Under the pieces are notes generated by a model. That model was not told the DNA's origin and did no database searches. It worked only from the letters and a program-made list of their open reading frames with translations. A DNA stretch of 64,000 bases. Source: Aureispira sp963837355 (lineage in GTDB: Bacteria > Bacteroidota > Bacteroidia > Chitinophagales > Saprospiraceae). Of the stretch, positions 28,785 to 38,504 are shown in pieces. Within the stretch, counting starts at the first letter, position 1, and the number at the start of each line of letters is the position of its first letter. Both the position numbers and the translations under genes were made by a program. Where the stretch lies: contig CAWIMY010000007.1 of assembly GCA_963837355.1 (NCBI GenBank), positions 1,798,001-1,862,000 on the forward strand, read 5' to 3'.

Positions 28785-29489
28785 TCACCGCACACCCTCC
28801 AATAGTTTCTTCCGCGCTTTCCAATCCGAAAGGTAGCGTTCTTTGAGTTGGTAGAAGGCGGCGGAGTGGTTGGGAATAATCAAGTGACAAAGTTCATGCA
28901 ACACCACATAATCAATGCAGTACGTTGGTGCTTTCATCAAATTGATATTTAAAATGATTTTGCCAGGCTTGCCCGGTTGGCAGCTACCCCAGCGCTTGTG
29001 GAGCAGGCGAATTTTTAAAGTGGGCAACGGAATGTTTTCAGGAGCAAGGCGCTTATGACAGATGGCGAGGCGCTCAGTAAATTTGCGCAGCGCCTGTTTC
29101 TTATACCACGCCTGTACTTGTTTTTGAATGTGTTTGGGCTTGGAGCGGTCGGGCGTATAGACCCACAAGAACTGGCCTTGCAACTTAACGACTCGTTCCG
29201 TGGCTTCGACCACTTTCAAGCGGTAGCGGCGACCGAGGTAGTAATGCGATTCGCCACTGACATAGGAGCGCGCGCCATCAAACGGCTGTAAAGCCTTGAA
29301 AAACAACTGTTGCTCTATAATCCACAAGCCGCGTTTGAGGATCTTGGCCTCTATTTTTTCTAGGGGCGCTTGCTGCGGAGCCACGACTTCCACTGACATG
29401 TTGGGCAGAACACTTATTTCTAAGGTCTTGCGGTCACGCCGAATTAACGTATATTCAATAGTGCGGGTGCCGTAGGCGAGTATAGGCAT
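28785..29489 (-). CDS. YgjP-type zinc metallopeptidase, HsdR-linked
   Basis: A 234-residue protein of the DUF45/YgjP (SprT-like) family. The zinc motif is HELCHLIIPNHSAAF (HExxH with a third His four residues on) and the family mark KRWGSC precedes it. The ATG directly follows the hsdR stop codon without a gap, so it is the last gene of the type I restriction operon. Genes of this family are often found next to hsdR, which suggests that it processes or controls the restriction complex; the true substrate is not known. Confidence 0.9.
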   Translation of the reverse strand: MPILAYGTRTIEYTLIRRDRKTLEISVLPNMSVEVVAPQQAPLEKIEAKILKRGLWIIEQQLFFKALQPFDGARSYVSGESHYYLGRRYRLKVVEATERVVKLQGQFLWVYTPDRSKPKHIQKQVQAWYKKQALRKFTERLAICHKRLAPENIPLPTLKIRLLHKRWGSCQPGKPGKIILNINLMKAPTYCIDYVVLHELCHLIIPNHSAAFYQLKERYLSDWKARKKLLEGVR

Positions 29490-32400
29490 TTAGTAGTTGG
29501 CTTTAGCGATTTTTTTAGATTGTGCAATGATTCGATCTACTTCTGCATACGCAAAATCTACGCCCAAATTGACGGATTTGTCTAATAAATGATCTTCTAC
29601 GCAATTGGCAATATCAGATAGTTTACTAGAATTTTTTTGCCAATCGACGGTTGCAATTTTGCGTACACTGTTGTCGATGGCCAAGGCCAATGCTGCCAAG
29701 GCTTCTTTTGAAAATTCGGCAGGGGGTTGGCGCTCTTGGAGCACTTCCTCCATCGAGCCATAAAATGCCCGTGCTTTGGGGTGGTGCTGCAAGCGGTCGG
29801 GAATGCCTTGGCGGTTGCCGCTGTGCAATTCGTTTTGTTGCGCAACAATACGCTCTAAAAACTCCGTATCCTCTATGCGTCCTTCCTCAAAGGCCTTGAT
29901 AATATCTTCCAGCATGTCGGACAGCTTTTTATAATAAGCGGGATCCTCTTCTAAGCGCTCGGTAATGCTGCGCTTCATGCGGTGGGCGATCTGGTCGGCG
30001 ATAGAAGCAGGGGTTTTTCCGTCTTTCAACAATTCTTCGGCGCGCAGCGCTTGGTTAAAGATATTAATGGGTTGCGTGAGCTGCTGAATCTCCTCCGTCA
30101 AAACATAACGATCTAGCAATTGCTTGATGCGGTATTGATACTCCTCTTCGTTGAAGTTTTCATCCTTGCGACGACTAATACTGGCCTTTAGTTTGATAAA
30201 AAACTTCCAATCTTGTTCCCAATTAGTACGGTTTTCCTCGCTGTAACGCGTGTAGTATTCGTCCAACGATAGCGCCGTTTGTAAGCTGCGGGAAAAGGTC
30301 GTTAGGCGCTTATAAAAATCGTCTCGAATATCTTCAGGTTTTAAATGCTCTTCCATAGCCGTTAGATCCTTTTGATTGACCCCCTCGAACAAGCGCCACA
30401 AATCGTGGTAGTGTTCAGGTACTTTTTCTAGAACTTCCCTGCCTTGCAGCAGCGCCCCCGCTAGGTCTTCTTCTTCATAGCCACTCAATTCGGCGTAGTC
30501 TGTCAAGGCTTTATCTAGGTTGCCCAAAATACCCATGTAGTCAATCACAAAGCCATAGTCCTTTCCTTCAAAGACGCGATTGACACGGGCAATGGCTTGC
30601 AATAAGTTGTGATCGCGCAAGGGTTTGGCCAAGTACAACACCGTATTTCTAGGCGCATCAAACCCCGTCAACAATTTGTCCACCACAATAATTAGTTCTA
30701 CTTCAGTGCCCTTTTCTTTAAACCGATCAGTGACCCATTCTTCGTAGGCTTTTTGCCCGCCTTGCTCTTGTACCAACTTTTCCCAATACTGACGGTTGTT
30801 AAACGCTACTTCTGTCCATTCATTATCGTGTCCCTTGCGGGCATCGGGTGGCGAAAAGACAACGGCCGTGTTGAGTTTTAACCGCCGCTTGTTTCTTTCA
30901 AAATACTGGTGGTACTTGATCGCCGTATCAATGCTGTGAACGGCCAATTGGGCTTTGTTGATCCCTTTGGCTAGATTTTTATTGTAATGCTTCGCGATGT
31001 CTTCCGCAATTTCTTCTACGACACTTAACGTGTTGTACAGCGCGCTAATGCTGGCGTGCTTTTTACGCAAATTCGCCTTGTCTGCTTCTGTGTAATAATC
31101 GGGTACCGTCTCCTCTACTCGATCTATTCTCTCATCCAAGGTCTTTTTATTGATGTCAAACTTAGCGCTGCGGCCTTCGTAGATAATCGGCAGGACCGCG
31201 CCGTCTTTGACGGCTTGGTCGATGGTGTACTGGTGAATAAATCCCCCAAACTTTTGCGCGGTGCTCTTTTCTTTTTTGTTGAGCGGCGTTCCCGTAAAGC
31301 CGATGAGGCAAGCATTGGGCAACATTTTTTTGAGGTAGCCGTGGTTTCTGCCGTACTGGCTGCGGTGGCTTTCATCAATGAGCACAAAAATATTGCTAGA
31401 CGTATTTTGGTAGTCGCTCGGGGTTTTACCGCTGCCAAATTTATTAATAACGGCCGTAACGACTTCTATGTTGTCATTGGCGATGTATTGAGCGAGCTGC
31501 TTGCCCGATTTGGTTTTTTCCAAGCTCTGTATGCCGCATTGGCGAAAGGTCTTAGAAATCTGTTTGTCCAAGCTCACGCGGTCGGTCACCAGTACAATTC
31601 TAGCCCTAGGAAAACGCTGATCAAATTTAAGGGCTTTGGACAGCATAACCATCGTCAACGACTTGCCGCTGCCTTGCGTATGCCAAATAACGCCGCCTTG
31701 GCGCTTGCCGCTATTGTCGGTATGTTGCACGCGCTCCAAAATCGAATTGATAGCAAAATACTGCTGGTAGCGCGCTATTTTTTTAATATTCCCATCGTAA
31801 ACGATGAATTTTTGCGTCAGCTCCAATAAGCGTTCGGGGCGACACAGCGCGTACAAACTAATATCCTGTTCAGTAGGGAGCCGCCCTTGCAACAGTGGCC
31901 GTACTTGGTCTTTTAGCCCCTCTTCTTTCCAGACCGACCAATATTCGGTGTTGGTTTTGGTGGTGCCATAATAGACACTATTCGGCTCGACCGCCAACAA
32001 CAATTGCGAATAATAAAACAGCCTTGGGGCTCCTACTTCAGGATCTTGGTTGCGCTGCTGTTGCGAAATGGCCTCTCGGATAGCGTTGGCTTTGTCACGG
32101 CGCTTGTTCTCTATAATCGCGAAAGGAATCCCGTTGACATACAAAACCACATCCGCACGGATCAGGTTATTGATGCCCCGCACCGATAGCTCTTTGGTCA
32201 CATGAAAAACGTTGTTCTCCCAGTTGTACCAGTCGATGTACTGTAGGGTAAAACTCCGCTTTTGCCCCTGAACCGTCTCTTCGTACCCGCGTCCCCGCAG
32301 CAGCAATTCAAACGTTTTTTGATTGATCTGTTCCAAGCCATCGTTGGAAGGATTGGCCAAATCGCTGATGGCTTTCTGTATCGTACTACTCGAAAATTCA

Positions 32401-32594
32401 TACACTTGCCCCCGATAATCGTACCGATTGAGGCGCTCTAGTTGGGTTTGCAAAATGCCCTTGAGCAGCACCCGTGTGCTGCGGCCTTCGCGTTGGGCAT
32501 TTACTTCGTCTACCGACAGATAGGTGTACCCGAGTTGTTGCAATAAATCCAACGTGGACTGTTGGGAGTCTTCGTTTTCTAAATAAGAGGTCAT
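29490..32594 (-). CDS. hsdR: Type I restriction endonuclease, R subunit
   Basis: A complete 1034-residue HsdR. The N-terminal PD-(D/E)xK nuclease has IRADVVLYVNG and IIENKRRD near residue 160. The SF2 motor follows: Walker A HTQGSGKS near 308, the DEAD-box-like DESHRSQYGR near 405, GFTGTPL, and DKLLTGFDAP with ARVNR further on. A helical C-terminal domain ends the protein and binds the methylase core. It cuts unmodified DNA far from the recognition site after ATP-driven translocation. It is in the same direction as hsdM and hsdS but separated from them by the ATPase/DUF4276 pair and by a 480-base non-coding stretch. Confidence 0.96.
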   Translation of the reverse strand: MTSYLENEDSQQSTLDLLQQLGYTYLSVDEVNAQREGRSTRVLLKGILQTQLERLNRYDYRGQVYEFSSSTIQKAISDLANPSNDGLEQINQKTFELLLRGRGYEETVQGQKRSFTLQYIDWYNWENNVFHVTKELSVRGINNLIRADVVLYVNGIPFAIIENKRRDKANAIREAISQQQRNQDPEVGAPRLFYYSQLLLAVEPNSVYYGTTKTNTEYWSVWKEEGLKDQVRPLLQGRLPTEQDISLYALCRPERLLELTQKFIVYDGNIKKIARYQQYFAINSILERVQHTDNSGKRQGGVIWHTQGSGKSLTMVMLSKALKFDQRFPRARIVLVTDRVSLDKQISKTFRQCGIQSLEKTKSGKQLAQYIANDNIEVVTAVINKFGSGKTPSDYQNTSSNIFVLIDESHRSQYGRNHGYLKKMLPNACLIGFTGTPLNKKEKSTAQKFGGFIHQYTIDQAVKDGAVLPIIYEGRSAKFDINKKTLDERIDRVEETVPDYYTEADKANLRKKHASISALYNTLSVVEEIAEDIAKHYNKNLAKGINKAQLAVHSIDTAIKYHQYFERNKRRLKLNTAVVFSPPDARKGHDNEWTEVAFNNRQYWEKLVQEQGGQKAYEEWVTDRFKEKGTEVELIIVVDKLLTGFDAPRNTVLYLAKPLRDHNLLQAIARVNRVFEGKDYGFVIDYMGILGNLDKALTDYAELSGYEEEDLAGALLQGREVLEKVPEHYHDLWRLFEGVNQKDLTAMEEHLKPEDIRDDFYKRLTTFSRSLQTALSLDEYYTRYSEENRTNWEQDWKFFIKLKASISRRKDENFNEEEYQYRIKQLLDRYVLTEEIQQLTQPINIFNQALRAEELLKDGKTPASIADQIAHRMKRSITERLEEDPAYYKKLSDMLEDIIKAFEEGRIEDTEFLERIVAQQNELHSGNRQGIPDRLQHHPKARAFYGSMEEVLQERQPPAEFSKEALAALALAIDNSVRKIATVDWQKNSSKLSDIANCVEDHLLDKSVNLGVDFAYAEVDRIIAQSKKIAKANY

Positions 32595-33074
32595 GTTGCT
32601 CGTTGGTGTTGTTTGTTTGGGTAAACAGGTGGTTTCGGGGACAGGTATATTGCCTTTAAGAAACCAATAAAGGACTAATATAACTAGTTTTGTTTATTTT
32701 ATAGGGTTTGGTAAACTGTTTTTGGGAAGTTTCGCTTTGCTGGATGTATTAACCTCTATTATACCGCTTCTTCGTACAACAATCTTGCTTCTGACAAAGG
32801 TAACTTTAGTAGGATCATAAATAGGTAAATACAGTCGACAGACGTGCAGCCCCATTGCCGCAACGGTGGTACCACGTGCCTCGCATCGGCTCGGTCGCGG
32901 TAGTGTTGTAAAACGTAATCAAGCCCTACAAGCGCGCCCGAACGGTGTTGTAGTTGGTCATCAGGGCTTGGTAGCTTTGTCCGTTCCAAGGGTAGGTGGT
33001 TGTTGTCTTGGCGAAAATGAAGCACGTAGGTGTGGGGCAGGAGAATTAGGAGATACCTAGGTATGGAAATAAGC
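32595..33074. other. Non-coding stretch upstream of hsdR
   Basis: 480 bases with no convincing gene. A minus-strand 88-codon frame (33025-32759) is open, but its protein (LHFRQDNNHLPLERTK, then a GC-rich part) resembles nothing I know, and coding-like pieces switch frame. The middle part (about 32830-33040) is richer in GC than its flanks, so this may be the remnant of a broken gene or a replaced segment. It should also contain the hsdR promoter. Confidence 0.5.
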
Positions 33075-33731
33075 TTATAGTTGACTCAATTTATCAATCC
33101 AAGCATCAAATCTAGGGCATTTTGCCCGAATGGCTGCTAATCCAATTTCCTGCGCGATCAAAGAGCCATAAGTTGTCTTGCTATAACCGTCAATAATACG
33201 CATAAGCCGTTTAGATGGGGCAGTAGTAGAGCCGTTGTTAATCATTTCAGGGTTAGAAAAATCGGCTAAGGTCTTTTCTAGTTCTGGTTTGCCTATTAGT
33301 TCTTGCGGAGGAAAATTATCCTCAAATACTTCTTGATTGATAAATAACAAGCCCTCAAATTCATGCAGTTGCACGTAGGGAATAAAACGACTGGCACGCG
33401 ATAGATTAAGATCATCTTGCATTCCCTTTTCTAACAAGTCCATCGCCGTATTTTTATTGGGCTGTTCCTCCACTTGTTCCCAGTTGGGAAATTGGTGCTT
33501 TTTCCTTATCCCATAGTAATCAATTAGCGTAGTGATCGAGGCGGTTAAATCTCTCTCGTAATTCGCTAGAATCTCTTTTTTAAGGATACTCCAAGGAACT
33601 ATACCCCCATTGGAGTGCTTAATCAAAGGCGCTTCTACAAGGATGTTGCGCTCCAAGAAATAAGGATACAAGACATCTTGACAAAAATCCCGCTCTGTTT
33701 GCTCCTCACAAATGATAATTAACCGCTTCAT
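33075..33731 (-). CDS. DUF4276 (Toprim-like) protein, partner of an AAA ATPase
   Basis: A 218-residue DUF4276 protein. The start IIICEEQTERDF fits the acidic first motif of Toprim folds, ITTLIDYYGIRK at about 65-76 holds an Asp typical of DUF4276, and HEFEGLLF at 123-130 another acidic site. Such proteins are thought to be metal-dependent nucleases. It starts 3 bases after the stop of an ABC-type AAA ATPase, an arrangement like the ATPase plus Toprim nuclease pairs of PARIS- and OLD-like defence systems. Family assignment is firm; nuclease activity and defence role are inferred. Confidence 0.85.
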   Translation of the reverse strand: MKRLIIICEEQTERDFCQDVLYPYFLERNILVEAPLIKHSNGGIVPWSILKKEILANYERDLTASITTLIDYYGIRKKHQFPNWEQVEEQPNKNTAMDLLEKGMQDDLNLSRASRFIPYVQLHEFEGLLFINQEVFEDNFPPQELIGKPELEKTLADFSNPEMINNGSTTAPSKRLMRIIDGYSKTTYGSLIAQEIGLAAIRAKCPRFDAWIDKLSQL

Positions 33732-33734
33732 AGG

Positions 33735-34805
33735 CTATTTGTTGGGTTGGCCTGTATTAATAATATTGCGTCTCCACAAATCCCCCAAACTGTATTCCTC
33801 TAACCAAGGAATCAAGTCGGCTTCCTCCAACCGCTGAAACTGAGACTCGCCCTCTACTTGATCCACCGTAATGACATCGCTAAGTTCAAAACAACTCAAT
33901 AAATCAGTCGATTGAGTGGCCAATAAGACCTGTTTTCCTTTAGCAGCAGCGGACTGTATCAGTCCTGCCAACTTAGTAATCGCCACAGGATGCAAGCCCA
34001 ACTCTGGCTCATCTATGATAATCAAGTCAGGGGGATTGGGCTGCATGAACAAGACCGTCAACGCTATAAAACGCAACGTTCCATCCGATAAATCCGTCGC
34101 TCCATAAACAACAGCACTGTAATAATCTTTCCACTGCAACCGAATGTTGCCATTGGGCAACGGCTCTAAAAAAAAGTCTAAAAAATAAGGCGCGATAGAG
34201 CGAATAAACTTAACTATACGTTGGTAGATAATCGGCTCCTCCTCCCGAATATGGTACAAATAAGCAGCAATGTTAGAACCGTCTTCATAGAGGTAGTATT
34301 GGTCGTTCTCGATATGACTCGGAGTCGTGAACGGAGAGGTCGTACTCGTATCGTGAAAGTGATATTTTCTAAAACTTTTCAAGTGTTTCCGAATGTACTT
34401 TGCCCTATAGTTGGCAGTAGTCTTTATTTGAGCTTCTTCGTCACTCCTACCAATATCCCAATGATTGCCTTCGTAGATCAAATCTTCTACAGAAAACACA
34501 AAAACACCATCCCGACCCAAATTCAAGGTGGCTCCATAACCGTTCACCCCTTTATCAAATTCCAACTCGAAGGACAATGTACTCCTTCTTTTTATGCCCT
34601 TGTGCAGCAACTTGTTTTCTCCTCCTGTCAATTGAATGTACGCATTCAGCTTTTGTTCGTAAAGGTTCTTTAGGAAATCAAAAAAGCTAATGAGGTTGCT
34701 CTTTCCGCTACCATTGGCACCAATCAAAATATTAATCGCGCCCAATTCTAGACGCATTTCCTTGATGGATTTATAGCCCGCTATTTTAATAACATCTAAA
34801 CTCAT
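33735..34805 (-). CDS. AAA (AAA_15/AAA_21, OLD-like) ATPase
   Basis: A 356-residue ABC/SMC-type ATPase: Walker A GANGSGKS at 29-36 (Lys35), the signature-like segment ATDLSDGTLRFIAL, Walker B LIIIDEPELGLHP and the switch His in LLATQSTDLL. Its C-terminal WLEEYSLGDLWRR is common in ATPases coupled to DUF4276. The gene overlaps nothing but leaves only 3 bases before the DUF4276 gene, so both proteins probably act as one complex. Placed inside the type I restriction operon, between hsdS and hsdR, it looks like a nested anti-phage module. Confidence 0.88.
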   Translation of the reverse strand: MSLDVIKIAGYKSIKEMRLELGAINILIGANGSGKSNLISFFDFLKNLYEQKLNAYIQLTGGENKLLHKGIKRRSTLSFELEFDKGVNGYGATLNLGRDGVFVFSVEDLIYEGNHWDIGRSDEEAQIKTTANYRAKYIRKHLKSFRKYHFHDTSTTSPFTTPSHIENDQYYLYEDGSNIAAYLYHIREEEPIIYQRIVKFIRSIAPYFLDFFLEPLPNGNIRLQWKDYYSAVVYGATDLSDGTLRFIALTVLFMQPNPPDLIIIDEPELGLHPVAITKLAGLIQSAAAKGKQVLLATQSTDLLSCFELSDVITVDQVEGESQFQRLEEADLIPWLEEYSLGDLWRRNIINTGQPNK

Positions 34806-34842
34806 AGCTGATACAATTTTGTTATAAAAGGAAACATGCCAC

Positions 34843-36131
34843 CTACACCAACACCCGCATTTGCCCCGTCAACAACTGCTGCATCAAGCCCTTTTTCTGT
34901 GTCCGCATCTGCTCGCGCTGCTGGATCAAGAGTTCAATTTCTTGGTCTAAGGTGCTGAGGCAATGGGCTATTTTTTGTTGTTCTGGGAGGGAGGGGAGAG
35001 AGATTTTTATTTTTTCTAATTGACGACGGTACAAATGAACTACTTGTACGCCTTGTGCTGCTTTTACTATGGCTTTTTTCTGGTAACTATTCAGATAATA
35101 AGTTAAAAATACACCACTTGAGGTAGTCCTTATAATATTCAAATCACTACCTAAAATGACATCGTTAACTTGTACACAAGCAGCAGTAGCGATATCTAAT
35201 GCACTTTCTCCTGAGGCTGGAATAATAATATCGTTTGCTACACTAATTATCAACTTTACTTTATCAGCATTAGTAAAAGACTTTATAGTGTTAATTACTT
35301 CTCCATAATGAGTGTATAATTCACCGTATCGGATACAAGGGTATTTTCCTCCCTCAACGATATCTTTCTTCGCTATACCTTTTTCCTTTTTTTAATTGCG
35401 CAATTTCTCCCAACGTAGTGCTTTCCCAAGCAGGAAACATCTCCCCCTCCTCATCCACAAACCGCCACTCCTGACTAAACAATTTCTGCATCAAACCTTT
35501 TTTAAGGCTCTTTTTGCCCTCAATTAGGCGAGTGATGCTGTCAATCATTTTGTCCCAAGCGGATAGAATGAGGGCTATTTTTTTTTGCTCGGGGAGTGGG
35601 GGGAGGGGGATAGGAATGTTATGTAGCCTACAACCTTGTATAGACTCTTTTACAGTTGTTACCTGTAAGATTTTAGTACAGGCATTCCTTTTGCAAAGGA
35701 AAAGAGTAGCATAAACCATTTTAAGTAATTTCTATCTAGTTTTTTTTGATCGGTATGCGGTACTTTATTACTCTTTGAGCAAGTGCAATTTCAGCTCTAT
35801 CAAATTGGGCAATAGTTACCTAAAGTGCAGCATTCTGTAGATGATTAGCACATCACCTATTTTAGGTATACCCCTAGACATCACAGTAGCAATAGGTATC
35901 AATATGGAATGTATTCTTTAGAACATTCGATGAGTCGATGATACCCCATCTTTAATAAATTTTTAGCTGTGACTAAAATGTTTCCTTCATGCAAGATTTA
36001 CTTTGGGAGAATTACCACGATAATCAACGTAGTGAGGTTACATCCGCCAATTTTACGACCTCCCAATCCACAGGAATCCAGCCCAACTTCGTCTTCTTAT
36101 ACCCAACTTTCCCTTCTACCACGCTAGTCAT
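34843..36131 (-). pseudogene. hsdS: Type I restriction specificity subunit, N-terminal half shattered
   Basis: HsdS reads DNA through two target recognition domains (TRD). The start ATG 36131 follows the hsdM stop by two bases and gives the typical opening YKKTKLGWIPVDWEV. The first TRD (about 36030-35720) can be read only by changing frame many times: pieces such as DYRGNSPKVNLA, LVTAKNLLK, SRGIPKIGDVL and RAEIALAQRVIKYRIP occur in all three frames. The remainder is in two frames, 35719-35354 and 35253-34843, joined by removing one base from the T5 run at 35380-35384, which restores KKGKGIAKKDIVEGGKYP. The two conserved regions (LPEQKKIALILSAWD, LPEQQKIAHCLSTLD) and the KKGLMQ ends are intact. 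As given, no full HsdS can be made. Confidence 0.88.
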
Positions 36132-36133
36132 GC

Positions 36134-37738
36134 TTACAACAAGTTTAGTTCTCTCAAATACACATTCATTTCCTCTTTGACCTTCACCAGTTCTTTTTCT
36201 AGGCGTTCGATTTCGGCTTGGGTGGCTTTGATGTCAATGGGTTCTTCTTCCTCGAAGGTATCGACATAGCGCGGAATATTGAGGTTGTAATCGTTTTCGA
36301 TGATTTCGGCTAGGGTAGCGCGGTAGGCAAATTTATCTTTTTGCAAGCGGCCTTCTTCGCCTTCGATGGGCGCGTCTTTTTGGAACTGTACATATTGATC
36401 GACAATATTTTGTACATGTTCTTCGCTGAGTTCGTTTTGGTTTTTGCTGCTCAAAAACTCGGCGCTGGCATCCACAAACAGTACATCAGTCGTGTGTTTT
36501 TTGCCCTTGTTAAAAATCAGAATGGCGGCGGGAATGCCTGTTCCAAAAAACAAGTTGCTCGGTAGGCCAATCACGGCTTCTAGTAAGTTGTCGTCGATGA
36601 GTTTTTTACGAATTTTGCCCTCCGAGCTGCCTCTAAACAAGACCCCGTGTGGAATAATGACCCCTGTACGGCCATTGCCTTGCTGGGTGCTGGCGAGCAT
36701 GTGCAGAATAAAGGCAAAGTCCCCTTTGCTCTTGGGCGGCACGCCGTATTCAAACCGTTTGTATATATCGTCGCCTGCTTTATCTGCGCCCCATTTGTCC
36801 AAACTAAAGGGCGGATTGGCGACCACCACGTCAAAACTTTTGAGGGCAAGGCCTTCGATGTGTTTGGGGTTGCCGATGGTGTCCCCTTTTTCGATGTTAC
36901 CGTCTACGTTGTGCAGCAGCATATTCATGTTGCAAAGCGCCCAAGTATCGCGGTTACTCTCTTGGCCATACAGGACAAAATTATCACTGCGTTGGCCGTT
37001 TTTGTCCGTCACTTCCTTGGCAACGGTGAGTAGGAGCGAGCCCGACCCACAAGTGGGGTCATAAATGCGGTCGCCTGCTTGGGGCTGCATCAACTTGGCC
37101 AACAGCAGGGAAATGGTGTGGGGCGTGAAAAACTCTCCACCTTTTTTGCCACTGCCCGAGGCAAAGCGCTCAATCAAATACATGTAACTATCGCCCAAAA
37201 TATCCACACTGCCAATGACAGAAGGCCGAAAATTCAATTCGGGTTTGTTGAAATCGTCGATAAGGTTTTTCAAACGGGCGTAGCGCTCGCTTTCTTCTCC
37301 AATTTTATTAGAATTAAAATCGGCCGTAAAAAGGCCGTCGAGCTGCGGGTTGTAATCCTGAATAGCGCCGAGCATTTCATTGATGCGCTCGCCCAACGAT
37401 TTGACTTTCTGTTGTTTGGTTTTGCTATCTACGACAGGGCGCGCCTTTTTTTCGGCTTCGGTTTCGTGTTCGGGGCTATCGGCTAGAATGTAGAAGCTAC
37501 AGGCGGGTGGCAATTTGAATTTTTCGCGGTCCAATTTACGTTGGATGCGAATTTCATCGTCGCCGTATTCCTCGCGCAATTGCTCTTCGGTATCTAGCCA
37601 CTTGTCGCTAATGTATTTAAAAAACATGAACTCCAAAATGTAGTTCTTATACTGGTCAGAATCGACCACCCCGCGAAAGGTATCACAGGCACTCCAGAGC
37701 GCCTGATTAATGGTATCTTGTTGCGTCGTGCTACTCAT
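36134..37738 (-). CDS. hsdM: Type I restriction-modification DNA methyltransferase, M subunit
   Basis: A complete 534-residue HsdM. The N-terminal helical domain precedes the N6-adenine methyltransferase core: the AdoMet-binding YDPTCGSGSLLL near residue 230 and the catalytic NPPF near 308. The C-terminus has the coiled coil (IERLEKELVKVKEEMN) that joins HsdS. It starts the hsdM-hsdS pair; hsdS begins 2 bases downstream. A working HsdM with a broken HsdS would leave the site unmethylated, unless the small HsdS-like protein upstream replaces it. Confidence 0.96.
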   Translation of the reverse strand: MSSTTQQDTINQALWSACDTFRGVVDSDQYKNYILEFMFFKYISDKWLDTEEQLREEYGDDEIRIQRKLDREKFKLPPACSFYILADSPEHETEAEKKARPVVDSKTKQQKVKSLGERINEMLGAIQDYNPQLDGLFTADFNSNKIGEESERYARLKNLIDDFNKPELNFRPSVIGSVDILGDSYMYLIERFASGSGKKGGEFFTPHTISLLLAKLMQPQAGDRIYDPTCGSGSLLLTVAKEVTDKNGQRSDNFVLYGQESNRDTWALCNMNMLLHNVDGNIEKGDTIGNPKHIEGLALKSFDVVVANPPFSLDKWGADKAGDDIYKRFEYGVPPKSKGDFAFILHMLASTQQGNGRTGVIIPHGVLFRGSSEGKIRKKLIDDNLLEAVIGLPSNLFFGTGIPAAILIFNKGKKHTTDVLFVDASAEFLSSKNQNELSEEHVQNIVDQYVQFQKDAPIEGEEGRLQKDKFAYRATLAEIIENDYNLNIPRYVDTFEEEEPIDIKATQAEIERLEKELVKVKEEMNVYLRELNLL

Positions 37739-37838
37739 AACTATATTAGACGGTTGTTGACAGGCGCGTTAGGAAAGGCAGAACGAAAGCTCGACCGTTT
37801 CCCCGCTGCCAATTCATTACAATTAAACAGTTGAAATA

Positions 37839-38504
37839 TTACTTAGAAGAGACATTCAGTGCCCAAATGGTTAGAAAACTTTCCGCTTCTCCTACCACGA
37901 CATTCATGGGATTTTTCATCCGCTTATCGCGATAAAACAGCTTTCCTCTTCGAAGGTCCAAGATACAATATTCTGTTGGAATATTAAGCGCGTTGTCCAA
38001 CTGATCTTGCATCAAGGCCAAGGCCACATTCGCATGCGCGCGGCTCAATACTTCTTTTTTGTAATAAAGTTTAATTAGGTAATTATTTACCGTACTAGTT
38101 CCCTTTCTTTTATAGCGCAAACCTAATTCGGGTTTGATGGTAATGGACAAATTTTTGTAAGTAAAAATTCCCGCAGGTGGCGCAAACCAAGTGCACGTTT
38201 TTGTTTGCGCCAGTTCTGTCTGCAAGTAGTTTTGAATTAAGGTAGGGTAGATCTTTAATTGACTGTTGCCTGTTTTGTTGAAGATATTGATGCCTACGGT
38301 TGCCGCTTGTAAAACAGATGGATGACGCTGCTGCTGGTGGTAACAAATAATAGCTCTTTGCAAGGGGAGGTAATAGTCGCTAAAAAAGGATTTTTGTTCC
38401 CGCCGAATCAGTCCCTGAATCAAACTTTCTTTGTACTGTTGCCCAACGATAAAGTTGACAAAGTCGGTTAAACTAACTTTGATTATTGGTATTTCTTTTT
38501 TCAT
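37839..38504 (-). CDS. Unknown protein between half-HsdS and hsdM
   Basis: A 221-residue protein with no family that I can name. ATG 38504 (MKKEIPIIKVSL) is preferred to the longer frame upstream. The C-terminal half has conserved-looking blocks (ITIKPELGLRYKRKG, NNYLIKLYYKKEVLSRA, EYCILDLRRGKLFYRDKR) that alternate strand and acidic or basic residues, as in PD-(D/E)xK-type nuclease folds, but the active-site set is not convincing. It lies 130 bases after the half-HsdS gene and 100 bases before hsdM, all on the minus strand, so it probably belongs to the restriction locus. Confidence 0.7.
   Translation of the reverse strand: MKKEIPIIKVSLTDFVNFIVGQQYKESLIQGLIRREQKSFFSDYYLPLQRAIICYHQQQRHPSVLQAATVGINIFNKTGNSQLKIYPTLIQNYLQTELAQTKTCTWFAPPAGIFTYKNLSITIKPELGLRYKRKGTSTVNNYLIKLYYKKEVLSRAHANVALALMQDQLDNALNIPTEYCILDLRRGKLFYRDKRMKNPMNVVVGEAESFLTIWALNVSSK

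Noticed and set aside
31056..31829. 257-codon open frame antisense to hsdR
   Set aside because: It mirrors the third-codon pattern of hsdR and encodes no recognisable domain.
36444..37064. 206-codon open frame antisense to hsdM
   Set aside because: Complementary shadow of the methyltransferase gene; no motif.
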